Shown here: in pieces, positions 1 to 9,712 of the stretch
Layout: every line of letters starts with the position of its first letter
How positions within the stretch are numbered: the stretch's first letter is position 1
Assembly (NCBI RefSeq): GCF_028368935.1
Contig: NZ_JAQNDK010000004.1
Coordinates: 1,550,001-1,614,000, forward strand
DNA from: Sorangium aterium
GTDB lineage: Bacteria; Myxococcota_A; Polyangia; Polyangiales; Polyangiaceae
Length of the DNA: 64,000 bases
Direction of reading: 5' to 3'
The notes under the pieces: model-generated
The model's input: only the letters and a program-made list of their open reading frames with translations
What the model was told of the DNA's origin: nothing
Database searches by the model: none
Position numbers and translations under genes: made by a program

Positions 1-2
1 TT

Positions 3-3000
3 ATTCTGTGCGAGGAGGCGGGCGACGCGGCGCTCTCCCTATCCACGCTGGATCCGGCCCGTGTCTTCTCGTGCCGGGAGGCGGCTTCGGCGCGGCCGGT
101 CGTCTTCATGTTCCCTGGGCAGGGCGCGCAGCACGTGAGCATGGCGGCGGAGCTCTACCGCGACGAGGGCGCGTTCCGCGAGCAGCTCGATCGATGCGCA
201 GACATCCTCGCCCCAGCGCTCGGCCTCGATCTGCGGAGCGTGCTCTATCCCAGCGAAGCGCAGGCGGAGAGCGCGGCGAGGAGGCTCGATCAGACCGCCA
301 TCACCCAGCCCGCGCTCGTGGCGATCGAGATCGCCCTGGCCCGGCTCTGGATGAGCTGGGGGGTGCGCCCCCAGGCGATGATCGGCCATAGCATCGGTGA
401 ATACGCGGCGGCGTGCGTCGCCGGCGTGCTCACCCTGGAGGACGCCCTGTCGCTCGCCGCCGCGCGAGGACGCATGATGCAGGAGCTGCCCCCTGGCGCC
501 ATGATCGCGGTCGCGCTGCCGGAGGCCGAGGCGCTGGCGCTCGCGACGGACGGTGTGTCCCTCGCGGCGTCGAACGGCCCCTCTCTCTCCGTCCTCTCGG
601 GGCCCCTGGGCGCCGTGGCGGAGCTCGAGAGGAGGCTCTCCGAGCGAGGCGTGGGCGCGCGGCGCCTGCGCACCTCCCACGCGTTTCACTCGTCGATGAT
701 GGATCCTGTCCTCGCGCCCTTTCTTGAACAGGTGAAGCGGCGGAGGCTCTCGGCGCCCGCGATCCCCTATCTCTCCAGCGTCACGGGCGCGTGGATCACC
801 GCGGGGGAGGCGACGGATCCGGGCTACTGGGCAAGACACCTCCGCCACACGGTGCGCTTCGCCGACGGGCTGTCGCGGCTCTTCAGCGACCCCACGCGGG
901 CGCTGCTCGAGGTGGGTCCGGGCGCCACGTTGAGCAACCTCGCGAGGCGCCATCCAGGCGCGCCCCCGGGGCAGATCGTCCAGAGCTCGCTCAGCTCGTC
1001 GAGCGCCTCCACGCAGGGCTCGGCGTGCACCATGGAGGCGCTTGGAGCGCTGTGGGTCCAGGGGGTCCTCGTGGATTGGGAGGGTGTTTACCGCGGCGAG
1101 CGGCGCCGTCGAGTGCCATTGCCGACCTATGCTTTCGAGCGGCAGCGCTACTGGGTTGACCCTCCGGCGCAGCGGCGCGGCAGCGGCGCGGCTGCCGCGC
1201 CGCTCGCGCGGCCGACGATCGATATGGACGTGGAGGCCACCGCGATCGATCGGCTGGAGGCCTTTCTGGAGCAGGACGCGAAGCCGGAGGCGCTGCCGGC
1301 AGGGTTACGAGACCTGGCGCACAGGATATGCGCCAGCCATATCTGCGCCTTCCTCCGCGCAGGCGGCGTCGATACGAGCCGCGGCAGCAAGCACGACGGG
1401 CGGGATCTGTTGACCCGGCTCAGGATCACGCCGCAGTATGAGAAATTCTTCGCGTTTTTCGTGAAGACGCTGGCGGACGACGGGATCGTCGGCGTGAACG
1501 GCGACACGATCACGTTCCTGGCGAGCGAGCGCGACGTGCCGGCCCCGGCCGCGCTGACGGAGGAGCTCTGCCGTTTGTACCCCGATTTCCGGGGCGATTT
1601 CGGGCTCCTTGATTACTGCGTCGGCAGCTACGGGCGCGCCCTGTCGGGCGACATGAATCCCATCGAGGTGCTCCACCCCGATGGGGGCGCCGATCTCCTC
1701 GCGCCGATGATCAAGAATGGGCTCCGGTTCTCGCGCGCGCCCATGTACCAGGCTCTGACGAGGGAGGTGCTCGCCCACGTCCTGGAGAGGGCGGGCGGCC
1801 GCAGGCTGAAGATCCTCGAGCTAGGAGGCGGCGCCGGGCACCTGACCTGGCCGCTCATCCCCTGCCTGCGGGGGCGCGACATCGAATACACGTTCACTGA
1901 CATCGGGAACTACTTCGTCGTCAACGCGAGGCGCCGGGCGGTCGAGCTGGGGATCGACTTCATGCGCTTCGGCGTCCTCGACATCTCGGCCGACGCGGCG
2001 AAGCAGGGGTACGAACAGGGCAGCTACGATATCGTGCTGGCGTTCAACGTCGTCCACGCGACGAGGAGGCTCGACGAGTCGGTCGGGCATATCAAGGAGC
2101 TGCTCGCGCCCGGCGGTATAGCGCTCCTCCTCGAAGCCTCGCACCTCGAGCGGTGGCATACGATGATATGGGGGCTCGAGGAGGGGCTCTGGTATTTCGC
2201 CGATGAGGACATCAGGCCACACTCCCCGATGCTGAACGGGGCGGGGTGGGAAGGCGTCTTTCGGCGGCAGGGCTTCCGGGGCGTCCACGCCTTTCCCAGG
2301 AGCGGCGAGAGGAGGAGCGCCTCGGATTATTCGTTGATCGTCGCGCAGAAGCCCGCGGAGGCGGCGCTCGCGGGCGCGCCGGCGGAGGCGCGAGGGGAGA
2401 CCCCGAGCGGCCGAGACGGCCAGGGCGGCGCGGGGGCCCTCGTCGCTCGGCGCTCGCTGAAGACGGCGTACGTCGCGCCCCGGACCGAGATGGAGCGCAC
2501 GATGGCCGAGGTCTGGCAGCATACGCTGGGCATCGATCGCGCAGGCGTCCACGATAACTTCTTCGAGCTCGGCGGCGACTCGCTCATCGCGGTCCAGCTC
2601 ATCTCGAAGCTGCGCCAATCTCTTCAGAAGCCGCTCGACCAACACAGCTTGCTGAAGTCGCCCACCATTGCGTCGCTCTCCGCGTCGCTCGAGGACGCGA
2701 GCACGTCGCCCGGGCCGACCTTCCGCGCAGCGCGCGAGCTCCCCAAGAACCTCGTCGAGCTCCGGCGCGGCGGCACGAAGCCCCCGCTCTTCCTCGTGCA
2801 CCCCGCCGGCGGGCACGTCTATATCTATCGTGAGCTGGCTCAGCTCCTCCCGCCGGATCAGCCTGTCTACGCCGTTCAGGCGTCCGGCCTCGACGGGGCG
2901 TCGGTCCCCCTCTTCAGCGTGGAGGAGATGGCGGCGCGCTATGTCGACGCGGTCCGGGCGCTCGACCCCGAGGGGCCGTATTATCTGGGTGGCTCGTCGT

Positions 3001-3554
3001 TCGGCGGCATCGTGGCGTTCGAAATGGCCCAGGTGCTCCGCGGCCTGGGCCGCGATGTGGCGCTCCTCGCTCTCCTCGACGCGGGCGGGCCGGGCCACTT
3101 GCCATCCCCGGATATGGAGGAGGATGAGGTGGCCATCCTATCCTACTTCCTTGGCGCAGGTGCGAAGCTCACGGTCTCGCCGGACGACCTGAGGCGGCTC
3201 GATCCGGACGAGCGCATGCGTTACTTCCTCGAGCATGGCCGTCAGGCTGTCCGATTGCCGTCGGACTTCGGTGTCGACGAGCTTCGACCGTTCTTGGACC
3301 TCTTCAAGATGAACGTGAAGGCGCTGAGGGCCTACGCTCCGAGGCCGTATCCTGGGCGCATCACCTTTTTCCGTGCTCGCGAGCGCGACTCGGTGACCCC
3401 CAACACCCCGGAGCTCGCGTGGATCGATCTCACCTCGGGGGGGGTCGACATCCACGATGCGGAAGGAAACCACATCACCATGCATTTCGCGCCGCACGTC
3501 GCACCCCTCGCCGAGCGTCTCACGGCGTGCCTCGGTCAGGCATCCCAAATGTGA
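3..3554 (+). CDS. Type I polyketide synthase, terminal module (AT-MT-ACP-TE), 5' partial
   Basis: The frame is open from the window edge, so the ketosynthase and any earlier domains lie upstream. Numbered from the first ATG (position 108), an acyltransferase comes first with its active-site motif GHSIGE (Ser95) and HAFH at about 191-194, which usually marks malonyl-CoA specificity; it ends near the YAFERQRYW motif (about 341). A helical linker and a SAM methyltransferase follow (glycine-rich LELGGGAGH near 569). Then comes an acyl carrier domain (GGDSL, phosphopantetheine Ser825) and a C-terminal thioesterase (GGSSFGG, nucleophile Ser964; probable His in GNHITM). No KR, DH or ER lies between AT and ACP, so the last extension unit should stay a beta-keto group or be trapped as an enol ether; C- versus O-methylation cannot be told by eye. 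The thioesterase releases the chain. The product is unknown. Confidence 0.93.
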   Translation: MLCEEAGDAALSLSTLDPARVFSCREAASARPVVFMFPGQGAQHVSMAAELYRDEGAFREQLDRCADILAPALGLDLRSVLYPSEAQAESAARRLDQTAITQPALVAIEIALARLWMSWGVRPQAMIGHSIGEYAAACVAGVLTLEDALSLAAARGRMMQELPPGAMIAVALPEAEALALATDGVSLAASNGPSLSVLSGPLGAVAELERRLSERGVGARRLRTSHAFHSSMMDPVLAPFLEQVKRRRLSAPAIPYLSSVTGAWITAGEATDPGYWARHLRHTVRFADGLSRLFSDPTRALLEVGPGATLSNLARRHPGAPPGQIVQSSLSSSSASTQGSACTMEALGALWVQGVLVDWEGVYRGERRRRVPLPTYAFERQRYWVDPPAQRRGSGAAAAPLARPTIDMDVEATAIDRLEAFLEQDAKPEALPAGLRDLAHRICASHICAFLRAGGVDTSRGSKHDGRDLLTRLRITPQYEKFFAFFVKTLADDGIVGVNGDTITFLASERDVPAPAALTEELCRLYPDFRGDFGLLDYCVGSYGRALSGDMNPIEVLHPDGGADLLAPMIKNGLRFSRAPMYQALTREVLAHVLERAGGRRLKILELGGGAGHLTWPLIPCLRGRDIEYTFTDIGNYFVVNARRRAVELGIDFMRFGVLDISADAAKQGYEQGSYDIVLAFNVVHATRRLDESVGHIKELLAPGGIALLLEASHLERWHTMIWGLEEGLWYFADEDIRPHSPMLNGAGWEGVFRRQGFRGVHAFPRSGERRSASDYSLIVAQKPAEAALAGAPAEARGETPSGRDGQGGAGALVARRSLKTAYVAPRTEMERTMAEVWQHTLGIDRAGVHDNFFELGGDSLIAVQLISKLRQSLQKPLDQHSLLKSPTIASLSASLEDASTSPGPTFRAARELPKNLVELRRGGTKPPLFLVHPAGGHVYIYRELAQLLPPDQPVYAVQASGLDGASVPLFSVEEMAARYVDAVRALDPEGPYYLGGSSFGGIVAFEMAQVLRGLGRDVALLALLDAGGPGHLPSPDMEEDEVAILSYFLGAGAKLTVSPDDLRRLDPDERMRYFLEHGRQAVRLPSDFGVDELRPFLDLFKMNVKALRAYAPRPYPGRITFFRARERDSVTPNTPELAWIDLTSGGVDIHDAEGNHITMHFAPHVAPLAERLTACLGQASQM

Positions 3555-3587
3555 TGATGCCGGCGATGTTCACCGTGGAAGCCTGTT

Positions 3588-3607
3588 GGCTCCCCGGTCG
3601 GGGAGCC
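3588..3607 (+). terminator. Hairpin after the PKS gene
   Basis: A perfect 8-bp stem (GGCTCCCC/GGGGAGCC) with a GGTC loop lies 34 bp after the PKS stop. There is no T-run, so it may act as a hairpin-only terminator or as an mRNA 3' end. Confidence 0.5.
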
Positions 3608-3663
3608 GAGGACGCCGACGATCCACCTCCGGCGCACAAAATCGTCGCTGCTGCGAACCTCTG

Positions 3664-3693
3664 TTGACAGTGGCGTCGTGTTGCGCCTACTAG
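3664..3693 (+). promoter_or_regulatory. Sigma70-like promoter before the kinase/ATPase/sensor gene
   Basis: A perfect TTGACA (3664-3669) and a TACTAG hexamer (3688-3693), 18 bp apart, lie about 70 bp before the GTG start at 3762. The -35 box matches consensus fully; the -10 box is only partial. Confidence 0.42.
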
Positions 3694-3761
3694 TCGATGT
3701 CGAACTCTAGCCGTGATCTGCGGATGCACAGTCGACTGTCGTTCTGTGCCGGTGAGGACAA

Positions 3762-6700
3762 GTGGACTCGAAGCAATTCATCACTACCGGTATTCAGCTT
3801 GCGTCCGCGCTCGCAGAGCTCCACGAGAGAAACATCATTCACCAGAACATCTGCCCGCAGAACATCGTCGGAGGCGGCGAGGGCGGAGCGGTGAAGCTGC
3901 GCGAGCCGACGTCTGGCGCGCGCCGCAAGGGTCTTCGAAGCCGAAGCGACGAGCTCAGCGTCTCTGCCGAGATGTTCCCGTACATGGCGCCCGAGCAGAC
4001 GGGGCGCATGAACCGGCCGGTCGACCACCGCGCGGACCTCTACTCCCTCGGCGTCACCTTCTACGAGATGCTGTCCGGCGAGCTTCCGTTGGTCGCCATG
4101 GACGTCCTCGAGTGGGTTCATTGCCACGTCGCCAGGGCTCCGCGCCCTCTCACCGAGGCGGCCCCGGGCGTGCCGCCGGTGATCGCCGCCATCGTGATGA
4201 AGCTCCTGGCCAAGGAGGCGGACGATCGCTACCAGAGCGCGCGGGGGCTCGCGCTCGATCTCGAGCACTGTCTGGCCGAGCTCGAGGCCAAGGCGACCAT
4301 CGAGCCCTTTCGCCTCGGGGCGAAGGATGTGTGGGACGAGCTGCGCTTCCCGGCGAAGCTGTATGGCAGAGAGGCGGACTGTGCGCGACTCCTGGCGGCC
4401 TTCGAGCGAGTGGTCGCGGACGGCGTGGCCGCGCTCGCGCTCGTCTCCGGGTACTCGGGGATCGGGAAATCGTCGCTGGTTCACGAGGTTCACCGGCCTA
4501 TCGTCCGCGAGCGGGGCTTCTTCCTCCAGGGCAAATTCGACCAGTACAAGCGGGACGTCCCCTATTTCACGATCAGCCAGGCGTTCCGGGAGCTGACCCG
4601 TCAGATTCTGAGCGCGAACGAGGCGCAGCTCGGCGCGTGGAAGCGGCAGCTCCTCGATGCGCTCGGCGCGAACGCAAAGCTGATCGTCGATATCATCCCG
4701 CAGGTGGAGCTCCTCATCGGCAAGCAGCCCGACGTCGCGCCGCTGCCGAGCACGGAGGCGCAGAACCGCTTCCATGCAGTGTTCCGGAGCTTCATCGGCG
4801 TCTTCGCCCAGCGCGAGCACCCGCTGGCGCTCTTCCTCGATGATCTTCAATGGGCGGACTTCGCGAGCCTCAAGCTCCTCGAGCACGTCATCACTCACCC
4901 TGAGACGCGGCATCTCCTTGTTATCGTCGCGTACCGCGATAACGAGGTCGGCCCGTCGCATGCCCTGACGACGACGGTGGACGCGATCCGGAGCGCGAAG
5001 GCACGCGTCACCGAGTTCTCGCTCGGACCCCTGTCGCTCGCGAGCTTGACCGAGCTTGTCGCCGACACCTTCCGCTGTTCTCCTGCCCGCGCCGCGCAGC
5101 TCGCGGAGCTCCTGAACCGGAAGACCGCCGGCAATCCGTTCTTCGCGACGCAGTTTCTGGGCGAGCTCTACCGCGAGGGGCTCGTCGGCTTCCGGGGCCC
5201 GGTGGTCGGGTGGATCTGGGATGTCGACGCGATCAGCGCGAAGAACTACACGGAGAACGTCGTCGAGCTCCTCGTGGGCAAGCTCTTGCGCCTGCCCGAG
5301 CAGACGCAGGCCTCGATGAAGCTCGCGGCGTGCATCGGCAACGAGCTCAGCGACGACGTCCTCGCGATGATCTGCGGCAAGTCGCTGGAGGAGACGCGCG
5401 CCGACCTCGAGCCCGCCGTCAGCGAAGGGTTCCTGCTGAGCAGGCGGGACGGCTACAAGTTCCTGCATGACCGCGTTCAACAGGCCGCTTATACGCTCAT
5501 CCCCGAGGAGACGCGCGGCGAGGTGCACCTCAAGATCGGGCGGCTGCTCCTCGAGAGGGCAAAGAAGGAGGAGCTCGCGGAGAAGATCTTCGATATTGTC
5601 AACCAGATAAACCTCGGCGCCTCGCTCATCGGCGGCGTCGAGGAGAAGACTCGCTTCGCTGAGCTCAATCTGATGGCGGGAAAGAGGGCCAAGGCGTCCT
5701 CGGCGTACCGCTCGGCAGTGAATTACCTGTCCGCCGCGTCCTCGCTCCTCTCGGAGGAGAGCTGGGACACCCACTACGCGCTCACGCGCGAGCTCCACAC
5801 GGAGCTCGCGGAGTGCTTGTTCCTGAGCGGCAACCTGGACGATGCGGAGCGGGAGTGCGCAAACGTCGATCGTGCCCGGACCAAGCTCGACAAGGCGACC
5901 TTCTATCGGCTTCGAATGCAGATCTGCCTCGCGCGGGGGGAGAACGACAAAGGCATCGGCCTCTGTATCGAGTGTGTGGGGCTCTTTGGCGTCGAGCTCC
6001 GCACGAAGCCTGAGAAGGAGGTGGTGCTCGCAGAGCTTCAGAAGGTGCGCGACCTCGTCAAGGGCCGCCGTATCGAGGATCTGCTCGATCTGCCCGTGAT
6101 GACGGATCCGGAGATGGCCTCCACGATGAGCACGCTGGCGTGGATCTACCCTTCGGCGTTCTACGTCGATCCGAGCTTCACGGATCTCGTGGTGGGCACG
6201 ATGGTGAGGCTCAGCGTGCTGCACGGCAACGCTCCGGCGTCGACCATGGGGTACGCGTCGTTCGGGGCGGCGCTCTGCGCAAAGTTCGCCGCGTACCAGG
6301 AGGGCTACGAGTTTGGCAAGCTCGCGTGCGACCTCACGGAGAGGCACGGGTTCATCGCGTTCAAGCCGGAGGTCTTCCAGACGCACGCCTGTCTGATCTG
6401 CATCTGGACCCAGCACGTGCGTATGCAGGTCGAATACGCTCATATTGGCTTCGTGACGGGCCGCGAGCTCGGGAACTCGGCGTACGCCTGCTTCAACCTC
6501 CTGCAATACGTCTTTGGAATGCTCGTCCGCGGAGACTCGCTGGAGTCCGTGCACGCCGCGGCCGTGAGCAGCGCCGACTTCATCATCAACGCGAAGATGA
6601 CCTTCGCGGCCGACGTCATGATAAGCGTCCAGCGCTTGACGCTGGCCATGCGCGGGCTGACGGACCGCCTCGGGACGTTCAGCGGCGGCGATTTCGTCGA

Positions 6701-8753
6701 GGCAGATTATGAGAAGCACCTCGCCGCCGAGAACATCCCGCTCGTCCATTTCTTCTACCAGGTGAACAAGCTCCAGGCGCGGTTCATCGCGGGCGAATAC
6801 GAGGAGGCGGAGGCCGCGGGCGAGGCGGCGAAGGGGCTCCTCTGGACGGCCACCGCGGAGACCATCCTGGTCCACGAGTATTATTACTATGCGGCCCTCT
6901 GCGCGGCGGCCCTCTACAAACACGCCACGATCGAGAAGCAGAAGGAGCTCCGCGAGCGCCTCGCCGCGAGCGAGGCGAGGCTGCGTGTGTGGGCCGAGAG
7001 CTGCCCCGCGAACTTCCTCGGCACGCACGCCCTGGTCTCCGCGGAGATCGCGCGTATCGAGGGCAGAGACGGAGACGCGGCGAAGCTCTATGACAAGTCC
7101 ATCCGCGCCTTCCGCGAGGGCGGCTTTGCGCAGAACGAAGGCGTGAGCTCCGAGCTCGCGGCGCGGTACTATATCGACCGAGAATTCGATCTTCTCCCGT
7201 CCATGTACCTCGCGGGGGCCGAGGCCTGCTTCACGCGCTGGGGCGCCCAAGGCAAGGTGCTTCAGCTCGGCCGGATGTACGCCCCGCATTTCGCGCATAA
7301 GGACGCGCCGATCTCCCCGGCGGCCCATGGCAGCGCGGACACGAGCTCGGAGCAGCTCGACACGCTCGCGGCGGTGAAGGTATCCCAGGCGCTCTCGAGC
7401 GAAATGGGGCCCGACAAGCTCCTGGCGACGCTCATGCGCATCGTCATCGAGCACGCAGGCGCGCAGAAGGCGTGCCTGTTCACGCCCGAGGGAGAGGGCT
7501 TCGCGCTCGTGGCAGAGGCCCGAGTGGATCATCGTGAGACCAACGTCCGGGTGGTCGGGCGCGAGGAGGACGCGAGCGTCAGCGTATCCGATTTCCCGGC
7601 GTCGGTGCTCAACTACGTGAAGCGCAGCCGGGAGAAGGTCACCCTGGACGACGCAGCGAAGGACAGCGCGTTCTCGTCCGATGAGTACATCGTCCGCGCG
7701 AGGCCGCGCTCGCTGCTCTGCATGCCGATCTTCCGGCGGGGCGCGCTGGCCGGCCTCCTCTACCTGGAGAACAGGCTCGCCGCGGGGGTGTTCACGCCTC
7801 GACGGCTCGTGTTGCTCGAGTTCATGGCGTCGGTGTCGATCGAGAACGCGACGCTACACGCGGAGTTCGCCCAGGAGAACGCAGATCGAAAGCTGGCCCA
7901 GGCGACGCTGCGGCAAAGCGAGGATCGCCTTCGGAGGCTGGTCGAGACGGCGAGCGTCATCCCCTGGGAGGCCGATCGCACGGCCGCACGGTTCACCTAC
8001 GTCGGCCCGCAGGTCGTGAAGATGTTCGGGTACCCACAGGACACGTGGTATGACGCCGGCTTCCTGGGCGAGCACGTACATCCGGAGGATCGCGAGCGGG
8101 TCCTTCCCCGCTTCCTCCAGAGGGACGCGGTCGGCGCTGACGACGATTTCGAGTTCCGCTTGCGAGCGGCGGACGGGCGGGTCGTATGGCTGCACAACGT
8201 CGTGAGCTCGACGGCGGGCGAGGATGGCAAGATGGCGCTCGGCGGCTTCCTCTTCGACGTCACGGAGCGCAAAGAGACCGAGGCGACGCTGGCGGAGAAG
8301 CTGGCCATCATCCAGGACCAGCAGGCCGCCATTCAGCAACTGTCGACGCCTATCATCGAGGTATGGGAGGGCGTGCTGTCGATGCCTGTATTCGGCTCGA
8401 TCGACACGCACCGCGCCGAGCAGATGATGGATGTCCTCCTCAACGCCGTCGTCCGCACGTCCTGCCGCTATGTCATCATCGATCTGACCGGCGTCGATAA
8501 GGTCGACGCGAGCACGGCCGACCATCTCATCAGGCTCATCCGCGCGGTGCAGCTCGTCGGATCGAAGGGCATCTTGGTGGGGATCCGGCCCGAGGTGGCG
8601 CGCACCGTCGTGTCCATCGGCGTCGATCTATCGTCGTTCATCACGCTGGGGAACCTGCGTGAGGGGCTGCTCTTCTGCATGAGGCATCACGGGCTCGCGG
8701 TCGGGCGGATCCCGTCCGCGTCCTCTGCTGGGCAGCACTCGAATCGAGGGTGA
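3762..8753 (+). CDS. Giant AAA-ATPase/GAF/PAS/STAS signalling protein with a truncated pseudokinase N-terminus
   Basis: 1663 aa, GTG start with GAGG a few bases before it and an in-frame stop at 3753-3755, so the frame cannot extend upstream. Residues 1-180 match only the C-lobe of a Hanks kinase: the glycine loop and lysine strand are missing, the catalytic loop reads HQNICPQN in place of HRDxKPxN, and no DFG is visible, although the MAPEQ and DLYSLG segments remain. An AAA/STAND-type ATPase follows (Walker A GYSGIGKS near 229, Walker B LFLDD near 356), then a long TPR-like helical region (600-1180), GAF (about 1215-1370), PAS (1385-1500) and an RsbR-type STAS domain (1515-1645). Full-length relatives combine kinase, ATPase and sensor histidine kinase; here a STAS domain replaces the histidine kinase. 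It probably signals by nucleotide-dependent assembly and STAS contacts rather than by phosphorylation. Confidence 0.88.
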   Translation: MDSKQFITTGIQLASALAELHERNIIHQNICPQNIVGGGEGGAVKLREPTSGARRKGLRSRSDELSVSAEMFPYMAPEQTGRMNRPVDHRADLYSLGVTFYEMLSGELPLVAMDVLEWVHCHVARAPRPLTEAAPGVPPVIAAIVMKLLAKEADDRYQSARGLALDLEHCLAELEAKATIEPFRLGAKDVWDELRFPAKLYGREADCARLLAAFERVVADGVAALALVSGYSGIGKSSLVHEVHRPIVRERGFFLQGKFDQYKRDVPYFTISQAFRELTRQILSANEAQLGAWKRQLLDALGANAKLIVDIIPQVELLIGKQPDVAPLPSTEAQNRFHAVFRSFIGVFAQREHPLALFLDDLQWADFASLKLLEHVITHPETRHLLVIVAYRDNEVGPSHALTTTVDAIRSAKARVTEFSLGPLSLASLTELVADTFRCSPARAAQLAELLNRKTAGNPFFATQFLGELYREGLVGFRGPVVGWIWDVDAISAKNYTENVVELLVGKLLRLPEQTQASMKLAACIGNELSDDVLAMICGKSLEETRADLEPAVSEGFLLSRRDGYKFLHDRVQQAAYTLIPEETRGEVHLKIGRLLLERAKKEELAEKIFDIVNQINLGASLIGGVEEKTRFAELNLMAGKRAKASSAYRSAVNYLSAASSLLSEESWDTHYALTRELHTELAECLFLSGNLDDAERECANVDRARTKLDKATFYRLRMQICLARGENDKGIGLCIECVGLFGVELRTKPEKEVVLAELQKVRDLVKGRRIEDLLDLPVMTDPEMASTMSTLAWIYPSAFYVDPSFTDLVVGTMVRLSVLHGNAPASTMGYASFGAALCAKFAAYQEGYEFGKLACDLTERHGFIAFKPEVFQTHACLICIWTQHVRMQVEYAHIGFVTGRELGNSAYACFNLLQYVFGMLVRGDSLESVHAAAVSSADFIINAKMTFAADVMISVQRLTLAMRGLTDRLGTFSGGDFVEADYEKHLAAENIPLVHFFYQVNKLQARFIAGEYEEAEAAGEAAKGLLWTATAETILVHEYYYYAALCAAALYKHATIEKQKELRERLAASEARLRVWAESCPANFLGTHALVSAEIARIEGRDGDAAKLYDKSIRAFREGGFAQNEGVSSELAARYYIDREFDLLPSMYLAGAEACFTRWGAQGKVLQLGRMYAPHFAHKDAPISPAAHGSADTSSEQLDTLAAVKVSQALSSEMGPDKLLATLMRIVIEHAGAQKACLFTPEGEGFALVAEARVDHRETNVRVVGREEDASVSVSDFPASVLNYVKRSREKVTLDDAAKDSAFSSDEYIVRARPRSLLCMPIFRRGALAGLLYLENRLAAGVFTPRRLVLLEFMASVSIENATLHAEFAQENADRKLAQATLRQSEDRLRRLVETASVIPWEADRTAARFTYVGPQVVKMFGYPQDTWYDAGFLGEHVHPEDRERVLPRFLQRDAVGADDDFEFRLRAADGRVVWLHNVVSSTAGEDGKMALGGFLFDVTERKETEATLAEKLAIIQDQQAAIQQLSTPIIEVWEGVLSMPVFGSIDTHRAEQMMDVLLNAVVRTSCRYVIIDLTGVDKVDASTADHLIRLIRAVQLVGSKGILVGIRPEVARTVVSIGVDLSSFITLGNLREGLLFCMRHHGLAVGRIPSASSAGQHSNRG

Positions 8754-8802
8754 CCTCGCGGCGACACGAAGAGACACATCGGACATCGACGTTACCTCGT
8801 AG

Positions 8803-8961
8803 AGCGTCGTCCGCTCGCGGGGAGCACGCGCGATCACGGGGATCCAGCCGGCGGTCGCGCACACGATGACCTCGCTCGGCATCGATCTTTCGAGCATGGT
8901 CACGATGCGCACCCCGAAGGACGCGATCCGCCTCTTCTCGACGACCGGCCCAGCCCGCTAG
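8803..8961 (+). pseudogene. Remnant of a second STAS domain (C-terminal half)
   Basis: After a stop at 8800-8802, 52 codons run in one frame to TAG at 8959-8961 with no start codon of their own. The peptide contains ITGIQPAVAHTMTSLGIDLS, which aligns with the end of the STAS domain of the preceding gene (GIRPEVARTVVSIGVDLS) and with the STAS end of the protein at 45615-47297 (ITGIRAELAQTLIDLGVDL). The upstream half of the domain is missing. It looks like what is left of a neighbouring STAS gene or of an older 3' end that was displaced. Confidence 0.6.
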
Positions 8962-8974
8962 CTCGGCGGGCGCG

Positions 8975-9712
8975 TCACATCGGCTCTTGAAGGTCCTTGT
9001 AGCTCGGCAGCGCGCCGAAGTTGAACCCGATGCCGAAGTTGTAGACGACCCCGGGCCCCTCGAGGCTCTTCATCATCGTGAGCTCCGGGTGGATAGCGAA
9101 GCTCTCGGAGGTCCGGAACTGGAACCCGAGGCTGCCTCGGAGGAGGAGGCCATCCGCGGTCGAAGCGGCCTCGTTATCGTCCGTGATATCACCCGAGGCG
9201 AGGCCGTAGGTGACGCCGGGGGTCACCACGATCGAGAACCAGTCCGTGGGGTTCACGCCGAGCATCACCGGCGCGTGAAGGTAGACGATGTGTACCGATG
9301 CGTCGTTGGACGAGAGGTAGAAGTACTGCACCCCCGGATCGACGGCGAGATCGAAGACGCCGCGAACCGGGTTCACCTTGAGATCGACGCCGAACGAGCT
9401 GAGGTTATGGACGTGGGCCCCGAGGTCGAGGATGTCCGTCAAACCGGCTCGGAGCTGATACGAGGGCAGCGTCGGCAGGAACCCGCTGATCGTCCTCGTC
9501 CTCGGCTCCGCCTGTCCGGTGTCCGGATTCTCCACGAGCTCGGCGGTCTCGCCGATGTAGCCGAAGCTTTCGAGCGACACCGAATGCGCGATCTTGCCGG
9601 GCGCCACGGTCCGCGGGGTTCCGTAGGAGTTCGGGTTGGGGCAGCCCGAGAGCAGAGCGCCGAAGAGCAGGACGGCCGGAAGCGCAAGGAGACGAGCAGA
9701 TGGCTTTCGCAT
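8975..9712 (-). CDS. Outer-membrane-type lipoprotein, probable beta-barrel
   Basis: 245 aa. I chose the ATG at 9712 because it gives a lipoprotein signal (LLFGALLSGC, cysteine near residue 23); longer starts would bury it. The mature protein is rich in alternating hydrophobic/polar strands with Gly, Tyr and Phe (for example VVYNFGIGFNFG near the C-terminus), the look of an outer-membrane barrel or a structured surface lipoprotein. I recognise no named family. It stands alone, convergent with the upstream signalling gene. Confidence 0.75.
   Translation of the reverse strand: MRKPSARLLALPAVLLFGALLSGCPNPNSYGTPRTVAPGKIAHSVSLESFGYIGETAELVENPDTGQAEPRTRTISGFLPTLPSYQLRAGLTDILDLGAHVHNLSSFGVDLKVNPVRGVFDLAVDPGVQYFYLSSNDASVHIVYLHAPVMLGVNPTDWFSIVVTPGVTYGLASGDITDDNEAASTADGLLLRGSLGFQFRTSESFAIHPELTMMKSLEGPGVVYNFGIGFNFGALPSYKDLQEPM

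Noticed and set aside
3713-4843. Alternative frame overlapping the start of the pseudokinase gene
   Set aside because: It has an Arg/Gly-rich shadow composition; I checked whether it could hold the missing N-lobe of the kinase and it does not.
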